The notes under the pieces: model-generated | What the model saw: the letters and a program-made list of their open reading frames with translations, nothing else | What the model was told of the DNA's origin: nothing | Databases searched by the model: none | In this document: positions 43,614-51,575 of the stretch, piece by piece | Numbering within the stretch: the stretch's first letter is position 1 | How the letters are laid out: each line of letters begins with the position of its first letter | NCBI GenBank assembly: GCA_017937865.1 | Contig: JAGBCU010000045.1 | Span: 18,614 to 82,613, forward strand | DNA from: Clostridia bacterium | GTDB taxonomy: Bacteria; Bacillota; Clostridia; Oscillospirales; Acutalibacteraceae | Length of the DNA stretch: 64,000 nt | Reading direction: 5' to 3' | Position numbers and translations under genes: made by a program

Positions 43614-44651
43614 GTGTTAAAAAACAAGGTAGGAATAAAGTGTTTGAAAGCTATTGCTTTGGTTATAGTATTGGCTTTGGTTGCCTGTTCTTTTTTCGGT
43701 TGCGGGAAGGAAGAAGTAAAGCCCGAAAACAGAGATTTTAAGGTTACTGCTTATATACGCGGTGACTATATTAAATCAGAGGATGATTTATGCTCCGAGG
43801 ATTTTGATATTATTACAGACGTTATTGTTTTCGAATGTGCTTCATTTGACAGTAACGGTGAAGTAATATACGAAAAAGACAAGCTTGAATCGGTTCTCGG
43901 AATTATTCGTAACGTAGTAGGTGACAGGGATATAAATATCACACTCAATCTTTTAGGTCCGTCAGCACAGGGTGAATTTGAAAGCTGGGAAAAACAGATG
44001 AAAGCTCAGAGTGATGAGCATAACAAGGCTTTTAAAAGCGGTGTTTTAGAGGATAATATTATTTCTGTGCTTGATGAATTCGACTTCCAAGGTGTTCATT
44101 TTGATTATGAATATCCGCTTTCCAATAAAGCCTGGCGTTGTTATAACAAGTTTCTTGTGTCGTTAGACGAAAAGCTCGGTGATTATACATTGGGGGTATC
44201 CGGTGTGGAATGGAATATGAATTATTCAAGCGAATCTGCGAAAGCAATCGATTCATTAGAGCTTATGATGTACGATTACGTAGATGAAAACGGTAAACAC
44301 GCAACCTTTGAGGATATAACAAAAAGATTGGAAGAAACTGATTTTGGTAAGGTAGCTTTATGGAAGGTAAACGTAGGCTTGCCGTTTTACTCAAGACCTA
44401 CTGATTTAGACGCTTTTTGGTATAGTTACAACAGTTGCTTTGAGAATATTGATAAAGATGGTTGGTATCATTGCCCCGAAATTGATAAAGACTTCTGGTT
44501 TAATACGCCGAAGGTAATCGCACAGAAAACCGAGTATGCAATTGAGAACGGTTACGGTGGTGTTATGGTATGGCATTATAACTGCGATTTGCCATCTACC
44601 GAAGAAGGCTCTCTTTTCAGGGCGATAGGGGATACAGTTGTTAAGAAATAA
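43614..44651 (+). CDS. GH18-like lipoprotein
   Basis: About 345 residues from GTG 43614 (AAGGAG 8 bases upstream). The N-terminus is a lipoprotein signal (basic start, hydrophobic core, LVAC or FFGC cysteine). The barrel follows GH18 chitinase/ENGase proteins: VTAYIRGDY at strand 1, NITLNLLG at strand 3, and FQGVHFDYEYP at strand 4, where the DxxDxDxE motif keeps only the last Asp and Glu. LELMMYDY and GGVMVWHYNCD match strands 6 and 8. The catalytic Glu is present, so activity on GlcNAc-containing glycans is possible, but the motif is degenerate. Confidence 0.75.
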   Translation: MLKNKVGIKCLKAIALVIVLALVACSFFGCGKEEVKPENRDFKVTAYIRGDYIKSEDDLCSEDFDIITDVIVFECASFDSNGEVIYEKDKLESVLGIIRNVVGDRDINITLNLLGPSAQGEFESWEKQMKAQSDEHNKAFKSGVLEDNIISVLDEFDFQGVHFDYEYPLSNKAWRCYNKFLVSLDEKLGDYTLGVSGVEWNMNYSSESAKAIDSLELMMYDYVDENGKHATFEDITKRLEETDFGKVALWKVNVGLPFYSRPTDLDAFWYSYNSCFENIDKDGWYHCPEIDKDFWFNTPKVIAQKTEYAIENGYGGVMVWHYNCDLPSTEEGSLFRAIGDTVVKK

Positions 44652-44709
44652 TAATTTTTTAAAGCAAATTGTTTATAAAAGTTTTTCAATGTAATTTGGA
44701 TTTTTAGTA

Positions 44710-44738
44710 TTGACTTTACTGTGGTAAAGTGGTAGAAT
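44710..44738 (+). promoter_or_regulatory. Sigma-A promoter of the T-box operon
   Basis: TTGACT, 17-base spacer, TAGAAT, just ahead of the T-box leader. Confidence 0.8.
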
Positions 44739-44744
44739 GACCAC

Positions 44745-45017
44745 ATTAAATGCGTTTGAGCAGAAAGTAGTAGGCTGGAAAGAATCTGGAGAGAGTTGCC
44801 GGTTGGTGCGAGGCAAAGAGGGCGTCCTTTTCGAATTCATTCTGTTAGCAGTGCACCGAAAAGATTTTTCTAAGTAGGCTGCAACGGGTGTTCCCGTTAT
44901 AGAACAGGAGTGTTTATTGCACTTTTAAAGGCCGTAATCGTGAGATAACGGTAAATTGAGGTGGTACCACGGGTTTTCTCGTCCTCTGTATTCTTTGAGA
45001 ATGCGGAGGGCGTTTTT
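44745..45017 (+). promoter_or_regulatory. T-box riboswitch, phenylalanine (UUC) specifier
   Basis: Stem I closes by AGCAGAA pairing with TTCTGTT (44840-44846). The specifier loop has AGTA on the 5' side and GAA-TTC-A on the 3' side, with TTC at 44836-44838 reading Phe. An AGAGAG element and the distal GGTTGGTGCGAGG loop follow the usual order. The conserved T-box (AAATTGAGGTGGTACCACGG) is at 44953, and UGGU fits the A73-CCA end of tRNA-Phe. The terminator (CGTCCTCTGTATTCT / AGAATGCGGAGGGCG, then T5) is at 44980-45017. Uncharged tRNA-Phe should favour read-through into the ligase/ACT genes. Bases 44652-44709 show nothing else. Confidence 0.93.
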
Positions 45018-45053
45018 GTTTTTCGTATTCCAAAATTTAAAAAGGTGATAAAA

Positions 45054-46361
45054 ATGGCACAAAAATACTACCAAAAAGAAATTGAAACCATGCCCGTTGA
45101 GGAAATGAAAAAGCTTCAATCGGAAAAATTGGTAAAGCAAGTGAAGCACGTTTACGATAACGTTGAGTATTATCGTAATCTTATGGATGAAAAGGGAGTA
45201 AAGCCCGAGGATATTAAGGGTATTGACGACCTTTATAAGCTTCCCTTCTTAAGCAAGGCTGACCTTCGCGATGCTTATCCTTACGGTCTTCTTGCAAAGC
45301 CCTTAAGCGAATGTGTTCGTATTCAGTCAACATCGGGTACAACAGGTCGCCGCGTAGTTGCTTTCTACACTCAGCACGACGTTGATTTGTGGGAGGATTG
45401 CTGTGCAAGAGCTATTGTTGCCGCAGGCGGTACTAAAGAAGACGTATGTCAGGTAGCATACGGTTACGGTCTTTTTACAGGTGGTCCCGGTCTTAACGGT
45501 GGCTCTCACAAGGTTGGTTGTCTTACTCTCCCTATGTCATCAGGTAATACTGAAAGACAGATTCAGTTTATGACAGACCTTAAAGCTACAATTCTTTGCT
45601 GTACACCCTCGTACGCTGCGTACATAGGCGAAAGCCTTAAGGAACAGGGCTACAAGCCCGAGGATATTCCTCTTAAAGCAGGTATTTTCGGTGCAGAGCC
45701 CTGGACAGAGGAAATGCGACAGAGCATTCAGAACACTCTTGGTATTAAGGCTTATGATATTTACGGTCTTACAGAAACTTCAGGACCCGGTGTATCCTTC
45801 GAATGTAGCGAGCAGACCGGTATGCACGTTAACGAGGACCACTTTATTGCAGAAATTATTGACCCTGATACAGGTGAGGTGCTTCCCGAGGGCTCAAAGG
45901 GTGAGCTCGTTTTCACTTCTCTTGATAAAGAGGCTTTCCCGCTTCTTCGTTACCGTACACGTGATATATGCGTTCTTTCAAGAAAAAAATGCTCTTGCGG
46001 ACGTACTCTTATAAAAATGGCTAAGCCTATGGGCAGAACTGACGATATGCTTATTATCCGCGGTGTTAACGTGTTCCCCAGCCAGATTGAAACAGTTCTT
46101 CTTAAAGAGGGTTACGAGCCTAACTATCAGATTGTTGTCGACCGTGTTAATAATAACGATACTTTTGAGGTTAACGTTGAAATGACAGCAGACCAATTTA
46201 CAGATAAAGTCGGCGATATTCTTTCAATGGAAAAATCCCTTGCAGAAGCAATGAAAACTATGCTCGGTATCAATCCTAAGGTTCACCTTGTTGCTCCTAA
46301 GAGTATTGCAAGAAGTGAAGGTAAGGCAGTAAGAGTTATAGATAAACGTAAATTAATATAA
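45054..46361 (+). CDS. paaK: Phenylacetate-CoA ligase
   Basis: About 435 residues, the normal PaaK length. ATP/AMP site SGTTGRRVVAFYT, YGLTETSGPG, and the adenylate-forming A8 region GELVFTSLDKEAFPLLRYRTRDI are visible; the C-terminal domain has RGVNVFPSQIETVLL. ATG 45054 has AAGGTG 6 bases upstream; frames extending upstream run through the T-box terminator. It activates phenylacetate or another arylacetate to the CoA ester. The Phe T-box and the ACT gene downstream tie it to aromatic amino acid supply rather than oxidative degradation. Confidence 0.9.
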   Translation: MAQKYYQKEIETMPVEEMKKLQSEKLVKQVKHVYDNVEYYRNLMDEKGVKPEDIKGIDDLYKLPFLSKADLRDAYPYGLLAKPLSECVRIQSTSGTTGRRVVAFYTQHDVDLWEDCCARAIVAAGGTKEDVCQVAYGYGLFTGGPGLNGGSHKVGCLTLPMSSGNTERQIQFMTDLKATILCCTPSYAAYIGESLKEQGYKPEDIPLKAGIFGAEPWTEEMRQSIQNTLGIKAYDIYGLTETSGPGVSFECSEQTGMHVNEDHFIAEIIDPDTGEVLPEGSKGELVFTSLDKEAFPLLRYRTRDICVLSRKKCSCGRTLIKMAKPMGRTDDMLIIRGVNVFPSQIETVLLKEGYEPNYQIVVDRVNNNDTFEVNVEMTADQFTDKVGDILSMEKSLAEAMKTMLGINPKVHLVAPKSIARSEGKAVRVIDKRKLI

Positions 46362-46377
46362 GAGGGGAGTTTTTATA

Positions 46378-46809
46378 ATGGCAATTAAACAGTTAACGAT
46401 ATTTGTTGAAAATAAGCAGGGTGCTCTCGTTTCTATTACAGATACTCTTGCTGATAATAACGTTAATATCAGAGCACTTTCAATAGCAGAAACAGAAGAT
46501 TTCGGTATTCTCCGTCTTATTGTTAATAACGAAGAGCTTGCAGAAAAAACACTGAAAGACGCAGGGTATCTTATAAAAATTACAGACGTTGTAGGTGTTA
46601 AAATCGGTGATGCTCCCGGTAAGCTCTCTCAGGCTCTCAGCGTGCTTGATAAAGCAAATATCAATACAGAATATCTTTATGCATTTATGGCACGAACAGA
46701 AAAACACGCTTACGTTGTTCTCAGAGTTGAGGATATTGCTACTGCGGAAAATGCACTTGAGGATGCAGGCTTCCATCTTATTACAGAAGCAGATATCTGC
46801 AAACTTTAA
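46378..46809 (+). CDS. Double ACT-domain protein
   Basis: 143 residues with two ACT folds: KQLTIFVENKQGALVSITDTL at the start and VGVKIGDAPGKLSQALSVLDKAN in the middle, each a beta-alpha-beta start with the ligand-binding glycine turn. Such proteins stand next to PaaK-like ligases and indolepyruvate oxidoreductases in anaerobes and probably bind aromatic amino acids to control the ligase. Same operon as paaK, GGGGAG binding site. Confidence 0.88.
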   Translation: MAIKQLTIFVENKQGALVSITDTLADNNVNIRALSIAETEDFGILRLIVNNEELAEKTLKDAGYLIKITDVVGVKIGDAPGKLSQALSVLDKANINTEYLYAFMARTEKHAYVVLRVEDIATAENALEDAGFHLITEADICKL

Positions 46810-46818
46810 TTAAAATTT

Positions 46819-46866
46819 AAAACAGACTTTTGCTCCGTTAGATTATGGGGCAGAGGTCTGTTTTTA
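46819..46866 (+). terminator. Intrinsic terminator after the ACT gene
   Basis: AAACAGAC...GCTCC / GGGGC...GTCTGTTT stem with an internal loop, then T5. Confidence 0.75.
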
Positions 46867-46880
46867 TATGGAGAGTATTT

Positions 46881-47735
46881 ATGATTAACCAGAAATTATG
46901 CCTTTCTTTAGGTAACTTCGGAATAAGTGACAAGGAGCAAATAAAGCTTTTTAAAAAGACGGGCTTTGAGGCTTTTACGGGCTGTTGGCACGTGGGTCAG
47001 GAAGAGGGTATTTTAAATGCTGCAAAAATCGGTAAAGAAGAGGGGATTACCTTTGAAGCGGTACACGCCCCCTGGGATTTTACCGATGATATGTGGAATG
47101 AAAATGAAAAAGAATTAGCCGAAAAGGGAGTAAATAATCTTATTAAGTATCTTGAACTTACCGCAAAAGCAGACGTTGATTTAATGGTTTCTCACGTTTA
47201 CGTTGGCTTTGACGAGGTAGGGGAGCCTACTGAATTCGGTCTTCAGAATTACGGTAGGGTAATTGACCGTGCAAAAGAATTGGGTATAAGAATTGCTTTC
47301 GAAAATACCGAAGGTGAAAACTGCCTTGACGGACTTCTTACTCATTTTAAAAATGAAAAGCATATTGGCTTTTGTTGGGATTCGGGTCACGAAATGTGCT
47401 ATAACTTTTCAAAGGATTTATTAGCCCTTTACGGCGACAGACTTTTTATAACTCACTTAAACGATAATTTAGGAGTTAAAGATTTTAACGGTAAAATATT
47501 CTGGCACGACGACTTGCATCTTTTACCCTTTGACGGTATTGGCGACTGGGAGTATAATGCTAAAAGAATTGCAAAAACAGGCTTTTTGGGTACACTTACG
47601 TTTGAGCTTAATAAGACTTCAAAACCTAACAGGCACGAAAACGATAAGTATATGAAAATGCCTGTTGAGGAGTACGTTGCAGAATGCTACGTAAGGGCTT
47701 GCAGATTTGCAAAAATGGTTGAAAAATATAAATAA
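46881..47735 (+). CDS. Sugar phosphate isomerase/epimerase-like TIM-barrel protein
   Basis: About 284 residues. The xylose isomerase-like (AP-endonuclease 2) barrel shows FEAVHAPWDF, DLMVSHVYVG, RIAFENTEG, FCWDSGHEMCYN and ITHLNDNLG, with His, Glu, Asp and His residues placed to bind a divalent metal. The ATG at 46881 has GGAGAG 5 bases upstream. Substrate unknown; the family covers inositol, tagatose and hydroxypyruvate isomerases and other enzymes. Confidence 0.8.
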   Translation: MINQKLCLSLGNFGISDKEQIKLFKKTGFEAFTGCWHVGQEEGILNAAKIGKEEGITFEAVHAPWDFTDDMWNENEKELAEKGVNNLIKYLELTAKADVDLMVSHVYVGFDEVGEPTEFGLQNYGRVIDRAKELGIRIAFENTEGENCLDGLLTHFKNEKHIGFCWDSGHEMCYNFSKDLLALYGDRLFITHLNDNLGVKDFNGKIFWHDDLHLLPFDGIGDWEYNAKRIAKTGFLGTLTFELNKTSKPNRHENDKYMKMPVEEYVAECYVRACRFAKMVEKYK

Positions 47736-47780
47736 TACCTTTCAAGAGTTTAAATTTGTGTTTTTACGGGTTGAAAACAT

Positions 47781-47800
47781 AGAGTCAAACTCTTTTTATT
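47781..47800 (+). terminator. Possible short terminator
   Basis: AGAGT-CAA-ACTCT followed by TTTTATTT. The stem is only 5 bp. Confidence 0.35.
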
Positions 47801-47830
47801 TAACATTTGTTTAAAAATATTATATTTTTA

Positions 47831-47859
47831 TTGACCTTTGAATAAATTTTTTATAAAAT
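47831..47859 (+). promoter_or_regulatory. Sigma-A promoter of the peptidase gene
   Basis: TTGACC, 17-base spacer, TAAAAT, about 40 bases before the start codon. Confidence 0.7.
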
Positions 47860-47900
47860 AGAAAAAAGAAATATATTTTATTTCAAGAGGAGAGAAAAAT

Positions 47901-49118
47901 ATGGATTTAAGCAAAATTATTGAAGCAAAAAGCAATGCGGCTCAATATATGATTGATGAAATCACGTATATCTGTAATACTTTCGAAAAGAGAGATCCCG
48001 GCTCAAAGGGTGAGCATCAGGCTTGCGAATATGCAGTAGAAAAAATGAAGGAGTTAGGCTGCGACAGAGCATTTGTTGATGAATTTAAAGAAAACCCCGG
48101 CTCATTCTTCGGTTGGATTTACTTCACAATCACTTGTTGCTTTTTAGCATTCGCTTCATATTTCTTTATGCCCGTTTTATCAATTGCATTTATCGTAATC
48201 GGTCTTGCAATTTGTTTTATACAGTTTGGTCTTTATAAGAAATTAGTTGACAAATTCTTTAAAGAGAAAACGGGCCACAGTGCAACGGGCTTCAAGAAGC
48301 CGAAAGGCGAAATTAAAAGAAGAATTATATTCGTAGGTCACGTTGACGCTGTTTGGGAATGGCCTTTTAAAGAAAAATTTACATATCTCGGCTTTGATCT
48401 TCATTTAATGGCTTGCTTCCTTGGTGCTTTCTATTTACTTGCTATTGCTATTTTAAAATTGGCAGGTGTTCTTGAGGGCGATTTAGCATTTAAGCTTGGT
48501 CTTGTTACCATCGCTTTTGTTCCCTTCTGGTTTGGTCTTTACTTTATGTGGAATAAAAAGAGAATCGTTGACGGCGCTAACGATAACCTTTCGGGCTGTT
48601 ATATCGGTATGGGTATTCTCAAGACGCTTCAGGAGCAAAACATTGAGCTTGAAAACACAGAAATCGGTGTTATTTTCTCAGGTAGTGAAGAAGCAGGTCT
48701 TCGCGGTGCTATGGCTTGGTGCGAGGCTCATAAGGACGAAATGAACGACGTTCCTACATTCGTTTATTCATATGATACTATCACACAGCCCGAGGAGCTT
48801 ATGGTTAACTACCGTGACCTTAACGGTACGGTTAAGGTTGATAAAGATGTTTCCGATTTGTTTATGGAAGCTTGCGAGGAATTAAATATTCCCTGCAAAA
48901 AAGGTATGGTTCCGCCTCTCGGTGGCGCAACTGACTCGGCAGCATTCGCTCAGGCAGGTATGAGAGCAACAGGTATTACAGCACTTAGCCACGCTCTTCC
49001 CGACTTCTATCATACAAGACGTGATACACCCGATGCACTTAACAAGGAATGCCTTGAGTTGTGTTATGCGGCAAGTGTTAAGGTGCTTGAAATGTTTGAT
49101 AACGGTGCTAAACAGTAA
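47901..49118 (+). CDS. M28-family metallopeptidase with inserted membrane segments
   Basis: 405 residues. Zinc site residues follow M28 order: His/Asp in FVGHVDAVWEW, Asp in VDGANDNLSG, Glu-Glu in SGSEEAGLRGA, Asp in YSYDT, and His in PDFYHTRRDTPD. Unlike usual M28 aminopeptidases, two pairs of hydrophobic helices (about residues 70-112 and 168-220) are placed before and within the catalytic domain, so it should be membrane-bound. No signal peptide. GAGGAGAG precedes the ATG. Substrate unknown. Confidence 0.82.
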   Translation: MDLSKIIEAKSNAAQYMIDEITYICNTFEKRDPGSKGEHQACEYAVEKMKELGCDRAFVDEFKENPGSFFGWIYFTITCCFLAFASYFFMPVLSIAFIVIGLAICFIQFGLYKKLVDKFFKEKTGHSATGFKKPKGEIKRRIIFVGHVDAVWEWPFKEKFTYLGFDLHLMACFLGAFYLLAIAILKLAGVLEGDLAFKLGLVTIAFVPFWFGLYFMWNKKRIVDGANDNLSGCYIGMGILKTLQEQNIELENTEIGVIFSGSEEAGLRGAMAWCEAHKDEMNDVPTFVYSYDTITQPEELMVNYRDLNGTVKVDKDVSDLFMEACEELNIPCKKGMVPPLGGATDSAAFAQAGMRATGITALSHALPDFYHTRRDTPDALNKECLELCYAASVKVLEMFDNGAKQ

Positions 49119-49121
49119 ATA

Positions 49122-49150
49122 TTGACAATTACGTCTTAAAATAGTAAAAT
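49122..49150 (+). promoter_or_regulatory. Sigma-A promoter of the PAP2 gene
   Basis: TTGACA, 17-base spacer, TAAAAT; only a few bases after the peptidase stop codon. Confidence 0.8.
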
Positions 49151-49178
49151 GAATCCATTAAATTTTTAGGAGGCAGTT

Positions 49179-49817
49179 ATGGCAGAATTCTTTTTGAATG
49201 ATTTCATAGTGAACTTTGACGTTGCTGTATATCAGTTCGTTGATAGCATTATGAACCCCGTTTTAGACACTATTTTCACGTTAATAACTCATCTTGGCGA
49301 TACACCCGGTATTATCTGGTGGGTTTTAGCAGTTATTCTTTTCATCCCTAAAAAGACAAGAAAGCTTGGCGTTCTTTTAATTGCAGGCTTAGCAATTGCT
49401 TCAGCAGTTAACAACCTTGCTCTTAAAAATATTATTGAACGTCCAAGACCTTACAACATTGACCCTTCAGTATGGACAAATGCAGGCTATGAATACATCT
49501 GGCCCGGTCTTATTGACAAGAGCAGCAGCTGGTCATTCCCCTCAGGTCATACCTCATCATCAATAGGTGCAGGCTTCGCTCTTCTTCTCGGTTGCTGTAA
49601 GGATAAAAAGCTTGCTCTCGGTATTCCTGCATTTATCCTTTCATTACTTATCGGTTTCTCAAGAATCTACGTTCACGTTCATTACCCCTCAGACGTTGTT
49701 GCAGGTGCAGTAGTTGGTTTACTTGGCGGTCTTGTTGCATACGTTATTTATGCAAAGCTTCTCGTACCAAAGGTTTTTCCCGCAATTAACAAAGTGGTTA
49801 AAAAAGAGATTTTATAA
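49179..49817 (+). CDS. PAP2-family membrane phosphatase
   Basis: 212 residues with about five to six membrane helices. The three phosphatase motifs are KNIIERPRP, SFPSGHTSS and SRIYVHVHYPSDV (catalytic His in the second and third). Family members dephosphorylate undecaprenyl diphosphate (BcrC type) or phosphatidate; the window gives no further hint. AGGAGG precedes the ATG. Confidence 0.9.
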   Translation: MAEFFLNDFIVNFDVAVYQFVDSIMNPVLDTIFTLITHLGDTPGIIWWVLAVILFIPKKTRKLGVLLIAGLAIASAVNNLALKNIIERPRPYNIDPSVWTNAGYEYIWPGLIDKSSSWSFPSGHTSSSIGAGFALLLGCCKDKKLALGIPAFILSLLIGFSRIYVHVHYPSDVVAGAVVGLLGGLVAYVIYAKLLVPKVFPAINKVVKKEIL

Positions 49818-49825
49818 TTAAAATA

Positions 49826-49860
49826 AACTGCAAAGTCTGACGGCTTTGCAGTTCGTTTTT
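49826..49860 (+). terminator. Intrinsic terminator of the PAP2 gene
   Basis: AACTGCAAAG / CTTTGCAGTT stem followed by CG and T6. Confidence 0.88.
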
Positions 49861-49861
49861 T

Positions 49862-49968
49862 AATTGGAAATGGCAAGTGGCAAATGGCAAATTAATGGTC
49901 TGCGACAGCATTAATAATTGCAACGCAGTTCTGAAATTTGCAACTTGCCACTTTCAATTTGCAATTTT
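49862..49968. repeat. Dispersed repeat with imperfect terminal inverted arms
   Basis: Left arm AATTGGAAATGGCAAGTGGC (49862 on) and a right arm ending CAATTTGCAATT are imperfect inverted copies around a ~40-bp core starting GGTCTGCGAC. The left arm and GGTCTGCGAC occur again at 63764-63801. Looks like a short non-coding mobile repeat. Confidence 0.65.
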
Positions 49969-50001
49969 AAAAAGCCTGAAGAGTTTATCTTCAGGCTTTT
50001 T
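49969..50001 (-). terminator. Intrinsic terminator of the oxidoreductase operon
   Basis: Perfect 14-bp stem AAAAAGCCTGAAGA / TCTTCAGGCTTTTT with a 5-base loop. One arm overlaps the last codons and the stop of the gene. Confidence 0.88.
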
Positions 50002-51535
50002 CTTCGTGATATTCTTTTTCAGTATTAACGTTCCAGATTGATGACTTGTCTTTGTAATTGTTTTTGATACAGTTAACTGCTTCAATAGCGGTCATCATTG
50101 AATGGTCCATATTGTTATAGCGATGCATACCGTTTCTGCCTATACAATAAAGATTTTCAATTGAATCAAGATGCTTTCTTACAAGGGGGAAATCCTTATA
50201 TGAGCCGAAGTAGGCGGGGTAAGCTTTTTTTACCTTAAGACGAACGCTGTCTAATACGTCTTCGCCATTTATAATACCGATTTTTTCAAGCTCATTTATT
50301 GCGAATTCAGTAAATTCCTTGTCGCTCATATTCCAGAACTCATCACCCTCATTGCAGAAGTATTCAAGACCAATCCAAACGGTGTTTTCAGGGTCTTTTA
50401 CCATATAAGGTGACCAGTTGTTAAAAATCTGAAGTCTTCCGATTTTAACGTCTCTTTCCTGAATGTAAATCCAGCAGTCAGGTACGATATTACCTAAGGT
50501 TTTATGCTTCGTTTTATTTTCAAGGTTAAGCTTTTTAACGAGAAGACCGACCGTAAGAAAATCGCGGTAGGGAAGTGCATCAGCCACAGCTTTTACACTT
50601 TCGGGAACAGAATCACCCAAACCGTTTACAAGGTCTTTTACGGGCATTGTTGAGATGATGTAATCTGCTTTAAATTGTTTTTTGCCCTCAGGCGTTTCAA
50701 CAAAAACGGATGAGATTTTACCTGCCTCAACAGTGAAATCGGTTACACGGTGTTTTTTTAGAATCTTACCGCCTTTTTTCTCAACTTCATTCGCTAAAGC
50801 TTCCCAAAGCTGACCCGGTCCTTTTTTTGGATAATAGAACTGCTCAATTAAAGAAGTTTCAACGTTTTCGTCTTTCTTAAAGGGTTTTGTTATAATATTG
50901 AGTAAAGCCTTTGTTAAAGAAAGCCCCTTAACTCTTTGAGCACCCCAATCCGCAGAAATCTTGGAGGGGTTTATACCCCATAATTTTTCTGTGTAATCCT
51001 CAAAAAACATTTCGTAAAGAGGCTTACCGAAACGGTTAATATAAAAGTTTTCAAGTGACGTTTCTTCTTTTTTAGAGATGCAAGAATAAATATAACCGAA
51101 GCCTGCCTTTAAGGTGCGGGAAAGTCCCATATTTATAAAGGTTTCGGGCTTTAAAGAGATAGGATAATCGAAGAATTTTCTTAAGTAATAAATTCTTGAA
51201 ACTCTGTTTCTTAAAAGTAAAACCTTATCCTCTTTTTCGGGGTCGGGACCGTCAGGGGAAAGTGGCTTTTCAGTTTCGGTTTTTATATCATCAAAGGAGG
51301 GAGCGCCCTGCAAGGGCAAAAGCTCTTGCCAAATGCTGTTTACCTCGTCTATTTTAGAGAAAAAACGGTGACCGCCTATATCAATCCTATTGCCGTTGTG
51401 TTGTGCGGTGCGTGAAATACCGCCGATAAAATCGTTTTCTTCAAATATAACGGGTAAAATATCAGTTTCTTTTAACAACTGATAAGCGGCGGTAAGACCT
51501 GCAGGACCTGCGCCGATAATTATAGCGGTTTTCAT
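49991..51535 (-). CDS. FAD-dependent amine-oxidase-like oxidoreductase
   Basis: 514 residues. N-terminal FAD site [19 protein letters not shown], then [13 protein letters not shown] and the GGHRFFSK stretch. [17 protein letters not shown] and [18 protein letters not shown] near the end place it in the protoporphyrinogen oxidase/UDP-galactopyranose mutase-like branch often found in polysaccharide loci. The true substrate is not known. Last gene of a - strand operon with the two U32 genes; AAAGGAG precedes the start. Confidence 0.8.
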   Translation of the reverse strand: MKTAIIIGAGPAGLTAAYQLLKETDILPVIFEENDFIGGISRTAQHNGNRIDIGGHRFFSKIDEVNSIWQELLPLQGAPSFDDIKTETEKPLSPDGPDPEKEDKVLLLRNRVSRIYYLRKFFDYPISLKPETFINMGLSRTLKAGFGYIYSCISKKEETSLENFYINRFGKPLYEMFFEDYTEKLWGINPSKISADWGAQRVKGLSLTKALLNIITKPFKKDENVETSLIEQFYYPKKGPGQLWEALANEVEKKGGKILKKHRVTDFTVEAGKISSVFVETPEGKKQFKADYIISTMPVKDLVNGLGDSVPESVKAVADALPYRDFLTVGLLVKKLNLENKTKHKTLGNIVPDCWIYIQERDVKIGRLQIFNNWSPYMVKDPENTVWIGLEYFCNEGDEFWNMSDKEFTEFAINELEKIGIINGEDVLDSVRLKVKKAYPAYFGSYKDFPLVRKHLDSIENLYCIGRNGMHRYNNMDHSMMTAIEAVNCIKNNYKDKSSIWNVNTEKEYHEEKA

Positions 51536-51575
51536 TGAGTCATCTCCTTTCGTTTTTTTAGTTTACGTGCTGAAT

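Noticed and set aside
44961..45053. Upstream extension of the phenylacetate-CoA ligase frame
   Set aside because: It runs through the T-box antiterminator/terminator; ATG 45054 has its own binding site and fits PaaK.
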